A DNA stretch of 64,000 nucleotides, from contig CAVJLG010000021.1 in the NCBI GenBank assembly GCA_963650135.1, forward strand, positions 12,222 to 76,221, written 5' to 3'. This DNA is from HGM13006 sp963650135 (GTDB lineage Bacteria > Bacillota > Clostridia > Oscillospirales > Oscillospiraceae). The translations under genes and the position numbers were made by a program. Positions 1 to 7,488 of this stretch are shown in pieces. Under the pieces are notes generated by a model. That model saw only the letters and a list, made by a program, of their open reading frames with translations. It was not told where the DNA came from and did not search any database. The stretch's first letter is position 1; each line of letters begins with the position of its first letter.

Positions 1-492
1 TGCAATTTTATAGAGGTTCTCGGTGGGCACGTCGTCGCCGATGCTGCCGCTCATGCCGGAGCTGTCGGTAACGGGGCCCTTGGGGTTGGCGTCCACGGCC
101 TCGATCTCGCCGTTCTCGTTCTCATAGCGATAAGTACGATTGGCGGAGAACAGGGAGCCGCTGACGATGGAGCCGGTGTAGTGCATGGCCTCCACCATCT
201 CCACCATGTAGTTCTGACATTTGGCGTTGCGCATGTCGAACTCCGGGAAATGGGACATATCCAGCGTGTCGGGCAGCGGGGGCATCTGGTAAGTATCCTC
301 CACACCGGCAAAGGTCACAAAGGCAGCACCAGTGCGGGCACGGCCGATAAAATGTGCCATGGTGCCCTCAGCAGGGTACTCCTCGGGGCCCTGGGAAAAA
401 TGGGGCAGCGAGTTGGAAGACTGCATGCGGTTTTTCAGAACAAACTTGCCGATTTTAATGGGGGCAAGCAGATGGGGGTATGCGTTTGTCAT
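1..492 (-). CDS. NADH:flavin oxidoreductase, old yellow enzyme family (5' part only)
   Basis: This is the first 164 codons of a gene that runs off the left edge of the window. The translation begins MTNAYPHLLAPIKIGKFVLK and continues NRMQSSNS, the typical opening of the FMN-binding TIM barrel of old yellow enzyme proteins, which reduce activated C=C bonds with NAD(P)H. Clostridial relatives include 2-enoate reductases and bile-acid reductases (BaiCD/BaiH type) that carry a C-terminal FAD/NAD domain. That part lies outside the window, so the subfamily and substrate cannot be given. The ATG at 490-492 is preceded by AGGAGGGA at good spacing. A consensus promoter lies about 50 bp upstream. Confidence 0.85.
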   Translation of the reverse strand, partial: MTNAYPHLLAPIKIGKFVLKNRMQSSNSLPHFSQGPEEYPAEGTMAHFIGRARTGAAFVTFAGVEDTYQMPPLPDTLDMSHFPEFDMRNAKCQNYMVEMVEAMHYTGSIVSGSLFSANRTYRYENENGEIEAVDANPKGPVTDSSGMSGSIGDDVPTENLYKIA

Positions 493-540
493 AAAATTCC
501 CTCCTGTTTTGGTGATTTTGCGGTTGTTCGTATACTATGT

Positions 541-569
541 ATTATATCGGATGGGTAGATTGATGTCAA
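541..569 (-). promoter_or_regulatory. Sigma-A-type promoter for the flavin oxidoreductase
   Basis: On the minus strand TTGACA (564-569) and TATAAT (541-546) are separated by exactly 17 bp. The -10 box lies about 50 bp upstream of the gene's ATG. Confidence 0.75.
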
Positions 570-598
570 ATTGATTCTACATTGTATCCGCGCCGTAA

Positions 599-627
599 TT
601 GACAAATATTTACGCAGATGGTATGAT
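599..627 (+). promoter_or_regulatory. Sigma-A-type promoter for the lipoprotein gene
   Basis: TTGACA (599-604), a 17-bp spacer and TATGAT (622-627) lie 38 bp before the ATG at 665. The in-frame TTG at 599 that would lengthen the downstream gene is the -35 box itself, which argues for the later start. Confidence 0.75.
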
Positions 628-664
628 GCAGTTACATAGGCACTTTATGAATGGAGGGTTGGAA

Positions 665-1783
665 ATGAAACGGATTCTTATAATGTTAATATGTTTTGCA
701 CTGCTCAGTGGCTGCGGTGTCAAACATGCGGACAATCTGTCCTCTGTTGCGTCTGCTGTTCAATTCGAACAAGCCTATATCCCTGCATTTTATGAAACTG
801 ACTTGTCCGCTGATGTTGCCATGGTGTCAAACGGCAGTGAAATTGCCGCCATGGCAGAACCGGATGATAAAAACTACGCCGGAAAGCTATTTCACATTTC
901 CGTTGATTCCAATTCCGTCCATATGGAGGAAATTGCAGACTTTCCGGATTACACTGAACCTGCCCTTTGGGGTATGGATTCCGACGGCAGTCTTTGGCTC
1001 AGTGGTGTGCAAAACGATGCCTGTTTTCTGCTCCATACCGATTCTGCCGGCAACACTCAAATGCAGCTGAACCTCAACGAACAAGGCGACATCTATGCCG
1101 TCCGCTCTTTTGCCTGTGATGCTGACTATATTTATCTCACGGTGGAATGTGCCCGCGAAAGCACTCTGGGCATTCGCAATGCTTATGACGCACTGTTTGT
1201 TTACACCAAATCCGGCGAATTTGTCACTTCCAAATACTTCGAGGAAATCAAAGCCGAAACACTGGGCTTTTTGAACGTAGAAGAGGACTGGATGGATGAT
1301 CTTGATACGGAAGAAGCACTTCCGGGCGAACTATTTGCCGGGCAAATCAAAGACAACTATCGCTTTGTAACCCTATCGAATCAGGAGGTTGGTATGCTCA
1401 TCGAGCGCCGAGCCCCCATTGGAACCGAAACCTATCATATTCTCTGCACTGTAACCCCTGGCACCCTGGAGGTTACGCCAAAGTTTGGCTATGAAGTTGA
1501 GGTTTCCGAAACTCTGGTGATGAACTTTCCGATAGCCGGTGCAAAGACGGACTATGACCTGCTGGTATGGGAGTCCAGAGGAATTTATGGGGTAGACATG
1601 AATGCACAGGAATACATAGAAGTAGAAAGTTGGACGGAGCTTTCTACCGATGATGAGCCCATATCGATGGACAATCTGAACCAAAGCGCCGTAGGGCTCT
1701 CCAATGGCTGCCTCGTTTTTGAACGTTATAATGGTTACACGGGCAAGTATTCCTTTGCAGTTCTGACGCCAGCAACCAATTAA
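665..1783 (+). CDS. Lipoprotein of unknown function
   Basis: A 372-residue protein whose first 17 residues form a lipoprotein signal peptide (MKRILIMLICFALLSGC), with C17 as the probable lipidated cysteine. It is therefore expected on the outer face of the membrane. The mature part is acidic and rich in Asp, Glu and Tyr. Segments such as DSDGSLWLSGVQND resemble the blades of beta-propeller sensor or PQQ-like proteins, but no catalytic motif is visible. ATG 665 has a GGAGGG site and lies just behind a promoter. The gene stands alone, ending at a hairpin shared with the convergent Nudix gene. I do not recognise the family and give no function. Confidence 0.75.
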   Translation: MKRILIMLICFALLSGCGVKHADNLSSVASAVQFEQAYIPAFYETDLSADVAMVSNGSEIAAMAEPDDKNYAGKLFHISVDSNSVHMEEIADFPDYTEPALWGMDSDGSLWLSGVQNDACFLLHTDSAGNTQMQLNLNEQGDIYAVRSFACDADYIYLTVECARESTLGIRNAYDALFVYTKSGEFVTSKYFEEIKAETLGFLNVEEDWMDDLDTEEALPGELFAGQIKDNYRFVTLSNQEVGMLIERRAPIGTETYHILCTVTPGTLEVTPKFGYEVEVSETLVMNFPIAGAKTDYDLLVWESRGIYGVDMNAQEYIEVESWTELSTDDEPISMDNLNQSAVGLSNGCLVFERYNGYTGKYSFAVLTPATN

Positions 1784-1791
1784 CTGAACAG

Positions 1792-1832
1792 ATATGACAA
1801 AACCACAACCAAACATCGTGGTTTTGTCATAT
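1792..1832. terminator. Bidirectional hairpin between convergent genes
   Basis: A perfect 15-bp inverted repeat (arms 1792-1806 and 1818-1832) with an 11-nt loop lies between the lipoprotein and Nudix stop codons. The arms carry A and T runs, but no long U tract follows the stem. Confidence 0.6.
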
Positions 1833-1852
1833 CACGCATTCTGAACATTACG

Positions 1853-2311
1853 TTACAGTATCCGATGCCCCCAGCTTCCATCCTTATTATAATAGTAATA
1901 AAACTCTGTCCGGTCATCGGACTCAAAAATCTCGATCATTTCGTCCATATCGGTTGCCAGCTTGCAGTGCCTGAGCTGCTCCCGGGGCATCCAATAGACC
2001 TCCCCCTCCTCCGAGGAACGGATGGTGCCGGAAAACCGGTTGGTCTTGAAAAACAGCACCACATAGCGCACGTCCTCCTTCTCGTACCACTGCTTGATGC
2101 CGCAGAGCACAGGATGCTCGATGTCCAGCCCAGTTTCCTCCTTGACCTCCCGAATTACCGAGGACACAAAGGACTCGCCGTGCTCCACATGGCCGCCCGG
2201 GAAGGTGATGCCGGGCCACTCCGGCTTGCAGCGGTCCTCCACCAGCACATTTCCGTTATCATCGTAGACCATGCACATATTGGTCAGGATCGTCATTTCT
2301 TCATGGGACAT
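1853..2311 (-). CDS. Nudix hydrolase, 8-oxo-dGTP diphosphatase-like
   Basis: A 152-residue protein with a complete Nudix box at about residues 40-62: GGHVEHGESF followed by REVKEETGL, matching GX5EX7REUXEEXGU. Family members hydrolyse nucleoside diphosphates linked to another moiety, often damaged dNTPs, using Mg2+ held by the REXXEE glutamates. Length is normal for a single-domain MutT/NudG-type enzyme. ATG 2311 is preceded by GAGAGGAG. The gene is the last of three on the minus strand, 16 bp after a MazG-like gene, so the pair may form a small nucleotide-sanitation unit. The substrate cannot be told from sequence. Confidence 0.9.
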   Translation of the reverse strand: MSHEEMTILTNMCMVYDDNGNVLVEDRCKPEWPGITFPGGHVEHGESFVSSVIREVKEETGLDIEHPVLCGIKQWYEKEDVRYVVLFFKTNRFSGTIRSSEEGEVYWMPREQLRHCKLATDMDEMIEIFESDDRTEFYYYYNKDGSWGHRIL

Positions 2312-2327
2312 TTGGGGTACTCCTCTC

Positions 2328-2660
2328 TCACCAGCGGGTCATATTTCGCTGGAATTTTTCTGTATAGGCTTTTTTCAGTTCCTCGGCGGTAATGCCATAG
2401 CACAGTAGAACGTCGTTGTAGTACATGAGTACATCTGCCAGCTCCTCCACAAGGTCTTTTCGATGCTCTGGATTTTGCGTTGCCTCCTCCCAACCGTTTT
2501 TCTTAACAACATCGATTACCTCGCCGATTTCGCCGATCATCCACAGGATTTTGTTCTGACCCACTTCGGGCGAAACGCCCTCCCAGGTGTCCTTGTATTT
2601 TTCCTGCAATGAGGTCTGCATGGCAAGCATTTCGTTGATGGTAAAATCTTTGGATTGCAT
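2328..2660 (-). CDS. MazG-like nucleotide pyrophosphohydrolase
   Basis: A 110-residue all-helical protein. The EIGE motif at about residues 44-47 and the EELAD motif at about 72-76 give the two acidic helices that bind Mg2+ in MazG / dimeric-dUTPase-type NTP pyrophosphatases (EXXE...EXXD). Such enzymes convert (d)NTPs to (d)NMPs plus pyrophosphate and act as house-cleaning enzymes. A GAAGGAG site precedes ATG 2660. The gene sits between a GNAT gene (3-bp gap) and the Nudix gene, all on the minus strand and probably one transcript from the promoter at 3150-3178. The preferred nucleotide is unknown. Confidence 0.82.
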   Translation of the reverse strand: MQSKDFTINEMLAMQTSLQEKYKDTWEGVSPEVGQNKILWMIGEIGEVIDVVKKNGWEEATQNPEHRKDLVEELADVLMYYNDVLLCYGITAEELKKAYTEKFQRNMTRW

Positions 2661-2663
2661 ATT

Positions 2664-3089
2664 TCAAAACTCCTTCAAAAATCGAATCTGCCGTTTTTCC
2701 GTTGTATAGCCAATATGCCGGTAAAACCCATGGGCATTGGTTCTGGTAGCTCCTGAATTCAGCCGAACCCCAGTTGCGCCGATTTCCTTTGCCCAGTTCT
2801 CCGCCGCATCCATCAGCGCTTTTCCAATTCCCTGCCCGCAGCTGGATTCCCGTACCGCAAGTCCGAGAATATTCACAAGCGGCGCAAAATAAACCGCTTC
2901 ATACACTTGGGGCTCAACAAATCCTACCACGTCGCCGTCTGTCTTCGCAACAAACAACCGTGCATGACTTCGATCCAGCGCCGCAATATTCCGTGCTATC
3001 ATCTCCGGTGCGCAATGGTAGCCCAGTCCTTCGGCCGTAATTTCGGCAATGGCTACGCAATCTTCCGGCCTTGCTTCACAGATTATCAT
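2664..3089 (-). CDS. GNAT family N-acetyltransferase
   Basis: A 141-residue single-domain GNAT protein. The acetyl-CoA-binding motif A is visible in LGLAVRESSCGQGIGKAL (about residues 78-95), and the C-terminal HGFYRHIGY segment is typical of the family. ATG 3089 is preferred over the longer frame opening with TTG at 3116, because an AAGGGGG ribosome site sits before 3089 and the extra residues (MPREKGAHH) look like untranslated leader. It is the first gene of the three-gene minus-strand operon. The acyl acceptor cannot be predicted. Confidence 0.88.
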   Translation of the reverse strand: MIICEARPEDCVAIAEITAEGLGYHCAPEMIARNIAALDRSHARLFVAKTDGDVVGFVEPQVYEAVYFAPLVNILGLAVRESSCGQGIGKALMDAAENWAKEIGATGVRLNSGATRTNAHGFYRHIGYTTEKRQIRFLKEF

Positions 3090-3149
3090 ATGATGTGCCC
3101 CCTTCTCTCTTGGCAATTATTCTGTCCTATCTTCTCTCCAATCTAGCTA

Positions 3150-3178
3150 ATTTTACTATAAATCCCGCCCCGATTCAA
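3150..3178 (-). promoter_or_regulatory. Promoter of the GNAT / MazG-like / Nudix operon
   Basis: On the minus strand TTGAAT (3173-3178) and TAAAAT (3150-3155) are 17 bp apart, about 60 bp upstream of the GNAT start. Confidence 0.6.
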
Positions 3179-3322
3179 CCAAACCATATCATTATTCCAC
3201 AACAATCGTGCAGTTTCTCCTTCATTTTTGTCATCTTTTGTAGTTAGTCCCGTCAAACTCGCACAAATTCCGTTGTTAGCTGTAGCTAATGATTTGTACA
3301 CTTCGAACAAAAAGTAAAAAAG

Positions 3323-3440
3323 TTAGCCTAGGCTATTGACATCTGCCTAGGAAAGGCGTATGATTTGGGTCGGTTAGAGAATTCTAACCTATAACTTACA
3401 CTTTTGGTTAGTACATTCTAATTATAGAAGCCTAATTATA
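3323..3440 (+). promoter_or_regulatory. feo promoter with DtxR/IdeR-like operator repeats
   Basis: TTGACA (3336-3341) and TATGAT (3359-3364) form a 17-bp-spaced promoter. It is embedded in TTAGCCTAGGCTA (3323-3335) and TGCCTAGG (3343-3350), which resemble the TTAGnnTAGnCTAA core of DtxR/IdeR iron boxes. Just downstream lies a second palindrome, GGTTAGA-GAAT-TCTAACC (3372-3389), then further GGTTAG and CTAATTA half sites to about 3440. The layout suggests that an iron-loaded DtxR-type regulator, perhaps the one encoded at 6456, represses feo. The rest of 3179-3322 shows no gene. Confidence 0.65.
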
Positions 3441-3512
3441 TAGTTGTATGCCGCTAATTAGGGCTGTGTAATCAGAATGGACCACCCCATAAAAACTAGG
3501 AAGGTGAATGCT

Positions 3513-3725
3513 ATGATGCCGCTGACATTGATCGGCGAAGGCGAAGAAGCCATGGTACGCAGAGTTGGTGGAAACACTGAAGTGCAGCACCATCTGGAAA
3601 ACCTGGGCTTTGTTCCCGGGAGCACCGTGAAAGTCATTACCATGATGGGCGGAAATCTAATCGTCCAGGTAAAAGAAGCGCGTGTTGCCATCAGTAGTGA
3701 AATGGCGCAGAAGATCATGGTTTGA
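3513..3725 (+). CDS. feoA: FeoA-family ferrous iron transport protein (first copy)
   Basis: A 70-residue SH3-like protein (MMPLTLIGEGEEAMVRRVGG...). The segment LENLGFVPGSTVKVITMMGG and the final VAISSEMAQKIMV are the hallmark core and C-terminus of FeoA. FeoA is a cytosolic partner thought to support the Fe2+ transporter FeoB. ATG 3513 has AGGAAGGTGA in front of it. The in-frame ATG at 3477 has no ribosome site and would add a non-homologous tail. It is the first gene of the feo operon, 33 bp before a second feoA. Confidence 0.9.
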   Translation: MMPLTLIGEGEEAMVRRVGGNTEVQHHLENLGFVPGSTVKVITMMGGNLIVQVKEARVAISSEMAQKIMV

Positions 3726-3758
3726 TCTTCCGGGCAAGAGATAAAGGAGGAATTTTTG

Positions 3759-3980
3759 ATGAAAACCCTGAAAACCGCCAAGGTCGGAGAGACGGTTACC
3801 GTCGTAAAGCTCCACGGCGAGGGCGCAATCAAGCGCCGTATCATGGACATGGGCATCACCAAAGGCACCCAGGTTTACATCCGTAAGGTAGCACCCCTGG
3901 GCGACCCCATTGAGGTCACCGTCCGCAGCTATGAGCTTTCCCTCCGGAAGGCCGACGCAGAAATGGTTGAAGTGCAGTAA
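3759..3980 (+). CDS. feoA: FeoA-family ferrous iron transport protein (second copy)
   Basis: A 73-residue FeoA paralogue (MKTLKTAKVGETVTVVKLHG...). It has the conserved IKRRIMDMGITKGTQVYI core and ends YELSLRKADAEMVEV. The two copies differ clearly in sequence, so this is not a recent duplication. Tandem feoA-feoA-feoB is a known clostridial arrangement. ATG 3759 follows AAAGGAGG at 8 bp. The TTG three bases earlier is rejected because of the spacing. feoB begins 51 bp downstream. Confidence 0.92.
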   Translation: MKTLKTAKVGETVTVVKLHGEGAIKRRIMDMGITKGTQVYIRKVAPLGDPIEVTVRSYELSLRKADAEMVEVQ

Positions 3981-4031
3981 TCAGCCACAGTTTCTTAGAC
4001 AATATGAATCTGGAAAGAGAGGAATCATATT

Positions 4032-6170
4032 ATGAGTTTAACCATCGCCCTGGCGGGCAACCCGAACAGCGGTAAAACTACCCTGTTTAACGCCCTCACC
4101 GGTGCCAACCAGTTCGTAGGTAACTGGCCCGGCGTTACCGTTGAGAAGAAGGAAGGCAAGCTGAAGAAGCACAGCGACGTTACCATCGCAGACCTTCCCG
4201 GTATCTACTCCCTGTCCCCCTACACCATGGAGGAAGTTGTTGCTCGTGACTACCTCATTGAGCAGCGCCCCGACGCCATCCTGAACATCATCGATGGCAC
4301 CAACCTGGAGCGTAACCTCTACCTCACCACCCAGCTCACCGAGCTTGGCATCCCCGTTGTTGTGGCTGTCAACATGATGGACGTGGTGAAGAAGAACGGC
4401 GACTCCATCAACACCAAGGAGCTCGCTCGTGAGCTGGGCTGCAAGGTCGTTGAGATTTCCGCACTGAAGGGCACCGGCGTCATGCAGGCTGCTGAGGCTG
4501 CTCTTGAGGCTGCAAAGTCCACCAAGACCGTTCCCATGCACACCTTCTCCGGCCCTGTTGAGCATGCCATTGCCCACATTGAGGAAGCTGCCGTACATAC
4601 CATGCCCGAGGAGCAGCAGAGATGGTACGCCATCAAGATCTTCGAGCGTGACGACAAGGTTCTGGCTAAGCTGAAGCTCAGCGATTCCGTCATGCAGCAC
4701 ATCGAGGCTGACATCAAGGCAGCTGAGACTGAGCTGGACGACGATGCAGAGAGCATCATCACCGGTGAGCGTTACATCTACATCGGCTCCATCATCAAGG
4801 GCTGCTACAAGAAGAAGGGCAAGGGTCAGCTCTCCACTTCCGATAAGATCGATAAGATCGTCACCAACCGTATTCTGGCACTGCCTATCTTCGCAGTTGT
4901 CATGTGGTTCGTTTACTGGGTTGCCATGGGCCCCTTCGGCTCCTTCCTGACCGACTGGACCAACGATGTCTTCGGCGGCGAGTGGCTCCAGGGCGGCGCT
5001 GCTTGGCTCATGGAAAAGCTCGGCGCTGCTGACTGGCTCAGCGGCCTGGTGGTTGACGGTATCGTCGGCGGTGTTGGCGCAGTTCTGGGCTTCGTTCCCC
5101 AGATGCTGGTTCTGTTCCTGTTCCTGGCAATCCTCGAGGATTGCGGCTACATGGCTCGTATCGCATTCATCATGGACCGTGTATTCCGGAAGTTCGGTCT
5201 GTCCGGTAAGTCCTTCATCCCCATGCTCATCGGCTCCGGCTGCGGCGTTCCCGGCGTTATGGCTTCCCGTACCATCGAGAACGAGCGTGACCGTCGTATG
5301 ACCATCATGACCACCTGCTTCGTTCCCTGCGGCGCTAAGATGCCCATCATTGGCCTGATTGCAGGTGCTCTGTTCGGCGGCAGCGGCCTGGTTGCTGTTT
5401 CCGCTTACTTCATTGGCGTTGCTGCCATCATCATCTCCGGCATTATGCTGAAGAAGACCAAGATCTTCGCTGGCGAGCCTGCTCCCTTCGTTATGGAGCT
5501 GCCCGCATACCATGTTCCCACCGTTGGCAACGTGCTCCGCGGCATGTGGGAGCGCGGCTGGTCCTTCATTAAGAAGGCTGGTACCATCATCCTTCTGTCC
5601 TCCATCCTGCTGTGGTTCCTCCAGGCCTTTGGCTGGGAAGACGGCGCATTCGGCATGGTCGAGGATATGGATAACTCCATCCTGGCTGCAATTGGTTCCG
5701 CTATTTGCATCATCTTTGCTCCTCTGGGCTTCGGCAACTGGAAGGCTACCGTGGCTACCATCACCGGCCTGATTGCAAAGGAGAACGTTGTTGCTACCTT
5801 CGGCGTTCTGTATGGCGGACTGGAAGAGGTTGCTGAGAACGGCGACGAGATCTGGGGCGCTGTTGCTCAGAACTTCACTCAGCTGTCCGCTTACAGCTTC
5901 ATGATCTTCAACCTGCTGTGCGCACCCTGCTTCGCTGCAATGGGCGCCATCAAGCGTGAGATGAACAGCCCCAAGTGGACTGGCATCGCCATTGGTTACA
6001 TGTGCGTATTCGCTTATGCCATTGCTCTGATCGTATATCAGATCGGCGGCATCTTCACCGGCAACGTCAATGTGGTTGGCCTGATTTGCGCTCTGGCTGT
6101 TCTGGCCTTCATCATCTACATGCTGGTTCGCCCCTATCACGAGGCTGAGAAGCTCACCGTTAAGGCATAA
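4032..6170 (+). CDS. feoB: Ferrous iron transporter FeoB
   Basis: A 712-residue Fe2+ permease of the cytoplasmic membrane. The N-terminal G domain has G1 GNPNSGKTT (residues 8-16), G3 DLPGIYSL (about 55-62), G4 NMMD and G5 SALKG, followed by a helical regulatory region. From about residue 275 the protein is a multi-spanning channel with two gate segments: a Cys/Gly-rich stretch around IPMLIGSGCGVPG and a later ITGLIAKENVVATFG. Length is normal. ATG 4032 has a GAGAGGA site. It is the third gene of the operon after two feoA copies and is followed by a Cys-rich membrane peptide. Iron-responsive repression is inferred from the operator repeats before feoA. Confidence 0.97.
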   Translation: MSLTIALAGNPNSGKTTLFNALTGANQFVGNWPGVTVEKKEGKLKKHSDVTIADLPGIYSLSPYTMEEVVARDYLIEQRPDAILNIIDGTNLERNLYLTTQLTELGIPVVVAVNMMDVVKKNGDSINTKELARELGCKVVEISALKGTGVMQAAEAALEAAKSTKTVPMHTFSGPVEHAIAHIEEAAVHTMPEEQQRWYAIKIFERDDKVLAKLKLSDSVMQHIEADIKAAETELDDDAESIITGERYIYIGSIIKGCYKKKGKGQLSTSDKIDKIVTNRILALPIFAVVMWFVYWVAMGPFGSFLTDWTNDVFGGEWLQGGAAWLMEKLGAADWLSGLVVDGIVGGVGAVLGFVPQMLVLFLFLAILEDCGYMARIAFIMDRVFRKFGLSGKSFIPMLIGSGCGVPGVMASRTIENERDRRMTIMTTCFVPCGAKMPIIGLIAGALFGGSGLVAVSAYFIGVAAIIISGIMLKKTKIFAGEPAPFVMELPAYHVPTVGNVLRGMWERGWSFIKKAGTIILLSSILLWFLQAFGWEDGAFGMVEDMDNSILAAIGSAICIIFAPLGFGNWKATVATITGLIAKENVVATFGVLYGGLEEVAENGDEIWGAVAQNFTQLSAYSFMIFNLLCAPCFAAMGAIKREMNSPKWTGIAIGYMCVFAYAIALIVYQIGGIFTGNVNVVGLICALAVLAFIIYMLVRPYHEAEKLTVKA

Positions 6171-6203
6171 GACGCATCACATTCTAAAGGAGGCGACATT
6201 TCA

Positions 6204-6377
6204 ATGACCTGGCTTGCATCCAATCTGTCTACCATCATCATTACGCTGGTACTGATCGTAATTGTGGGACTGATTATCCGCGGTATGGTTCGGGACAAGA
6301 AGAATGGAAAATCCTCCTGCGGCGGGAACTGCGGAAGCTGCGGCGGTTGCTCAGCTTGCCATCCCACCAAGAAATAA
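6204..6377 (+). CDS. FeoB-associated Cys-rich membrane protein
   Basis: A 57-residue gene missed by length cut-offs. Residues 6-25 form one membrane helix (LSTIIITLVLIVIVGLII). The tail is basic and then Cys-rich, with CGGNCGSCGGCSACH at about residues 39-53, which could bind metal or a cluster on one face of the membrane. Small proteins of this design follow feoB in many Firmicutes (FeoB-associated Cys-rich family), and some authors compare them with FeoC. Start ATG 6204 is preceded by AAAGGAGG at normal spacing. It ends 10 bp before a strong terminator, so it is the last gene of the feo operon. Confidence 0.9.
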   Translation: MTWLASNLSTIIITLVLIVIVGLIIRGMVRDKKNGKSSCGGNCGSCGGCSACHPTKK

Positions 6378-6386
6378 AACCCTCAA

Positions 6387-6420
6387 GGGAGATTCGGGAA
6401 ACGCTCCCGAATCTCCCTTT
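6387..6420 (+). terminator. Rho-independent terminator of the feo operon
   Basis: Perfect 13-bp stem (6387-6399 with 6405-6417) and AACGC loop, followed by a short T run. The next gene starts only 36 bp later. Confidence 0.85.
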
Positions 6421-6455
6421 GCATTATGGAACAACAAGAAACGGAGGTCGAAGCA

Positions 6456-6857
6456 ATGGACAATCAGACCGTGAGCCTGACGGCTTCCAACATCCGCTAT
6501 CTGCTGGCGGTACAACAGCTTACCGAACAGGGGGCGCGCGTTCGTTGTGTCGACGTGGCAAAGCACCTGGATGTAGCCCGCCCCAGCGCACTGCGCGCAC
6601 TGGAATACCTTGGCTCCCTGGGCATCTTTCAAAAGAGCCCCCAGGGAATCTGGAGCCTGACGCAGCCTGGAATGGAGCTGGCGCAACGCTACCGGGATTA
6701 TTATGACACGGTGGAGGGTATGCTGTGTCGGCTGCTCCCCCCTGCCGCTGACCGTCCGGGTCTGGCGCTGAACCTATTATCCGAGGTTCCCCTTTCCGAA
6801 ATGGATGGTGTGTGTCAGAAAATCCGCAATGCATCGAATCAGGAGGCGGCAGTATGA
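6456..6857 (+). CDS. DtxR/MntR-type metal-dependent transcriptional regulator
   Basis: A 133-residue protein with a winged helix at about residues 8-65. The segment RCVDVAKHLDVARPSALRAL reads as the helix-turn-helix, followed by LGIFQKSPQGIWSLTQPG as the wing. The order resembles MntR/IdeR proteins. The C-terminal helix pair is short (LLPPAADRPGLALNLLSEV), so part of the usual dimerisation and metal-binding domain is reduced. ATG 6456 is chosen because GGAGG lies 8 bp before it; the in-frame ATG at 6426 falls right behind the terminator. The stop overlaps the next start as ATGA. It is the likely controller of the feo operators upstream, which is an inference. Confidence 0.82.
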   Translation: MDNQTVSLTASNIRYLLAVQQLTEQGARVRCVDVAKHLDVARPSALRALEYLGSLGIFQKSPQGIWSLTQPGMELAQRYRDYYDTVEGMLCRLLPPAADRPGLALNLLSEVPLSEMDGVCQKIRNASNQEAAV

Positions 6858-6976
6858 AATTACTTTTGGGCCTGATATTGACCGTGGTGCTGCTCACTGC
6901 TATTATTGTGATAAAGCACATGCTCTACACTTCCATTCACCGCCAAGAGCGGGAAAAAAGTGAGGAACCATCATGA
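6854..6976 (+). CDS. 40-residue single-span membrane peptide
   Basis: ATG 6854 overlaps the regulator's TGA (ATGA), and the stop at 6974-6976 overlaps the next start (ATGA), so the peptide is translationally coupled on both sides. Residues 1-19 (MKLLLGLILTVVLLTAIIV) form one hydrophobic helix, followed by a mixed-charge tail rich in His, Arg and Glu. No family is recognised. The double coupling and an AGGAGG site at 6840-6845 support it as a real gene. The function is unknown. A role as a membrane-bound partner of one of the two flanking regulators is only a hypothesis. Confidence 0.65.
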   Translation: MKLLLGLILTVVLLTAIIVIKHMLYTSIHRQEREKSEEPS

Positions 6977-7329
6977 ACACCTATGTACGGTTGGACCCGG
7001 GCGCTTTGTCCAAGCATACCGAGCAATACCTTCTGAATCATCTTTCCCGCCATGTTACGTTGGAAGAGCTGACAGAACAGTTTGGCGTTTCCGGTACCAC
7101 TCTAAAGAAGCACTTTCGGGAGGATCATGGTATGAGTCTCTATGCATGGTTCAAATCCCAGCGGATGCAGGCTGCGGCAAAGGCGCTGCGAAACTCCCGG
7201 GACTCTATTTTGAAAATCGCGGGAGATTATGGCTATGAAAACGCCAGCAAATTCTCCGCTGCATTCCGGGATGTCTTTGGTGTTTCCCCCAGAGAGTATC
7301 GAAAAGGGCCGGAATTTGGTAAAAGTTAA
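6973..7329 (+). CDS. Stand-alone AraC-type DNA-binding protein
   Basis: A 118-residue protein consisting almost entirely of an AraC/XylS double helix-turn-helix. The first HTH is VTLEELTEQFGVSGTTLKKH (about residues 28-47). The second includes ILKIAGDYGYENASKFSAAF, ending in the conserved GVSPREYRK. There is no ligand-binding domain, as in MarA/SoxS/Rob-type activators that respond through their own level. It is ATGA-coupled to the membrane peptide and through it to the DtxR-type gene. It may activate the DUF6110 / P-type ATPase genes that start about 160 bp downstream. That link is inference from position. Confidence 0.88.
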   Translation: MNTYVRLDPGALSKHTEQYLLNHLSRHVTLEELTEQFGVSGTTLKKHFREDHGMSLYAWFKSQRMQAAAKALRNSRDSILKIAGDYGYENASKFSAAFRDVFGVSPREYRKGPEFGKS

Positions 7330-7349
7330 CTATCACTATTGCACAAAAA

Positions 7350-7412
7350 TTGACGGTTAGTCAAAACTTGTGTCTGTTTGGAGTTGAAAAGCCAAAACTG
7401 CACTGCTATAAT
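7350..7412 (+). promoter_or_regulatory. Promoter and possible operator before the DUF6110 gene
   Basis: TTGAAA (7384-7389), a 17-bp spacer and TATAAT (7407-7412). Upstream lies a short inverted repeat TTGAC-GGTTA-GTCAA (7350-7364), placed where an activator such as an AraC-type protein might bind. The regulator is not shown by sequence. Confidence 0.65.
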
Positions 7413-7488
7413 GCGGGAACATAAGATACATTTCCAGGACAATACCGCCAAAAGCAGTGTTGTCCCAGTTTTACAGGAGGTTTTTCAT

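Noticed and set aside
599..664. Longer start for the lipoprotein gene
   Set aside because: The TTG at 599 is the -35 box of the promoter, and the extra residues would bury the signal peptide.
4038..6140. 700-residue open frame antisense to feoB
   Set aside because: It lies wholly opposite a well-conserved FeoB gene, has no ribosome site and its composition (Asn/Gly/His-rich) is that of a codon-bias shadow.
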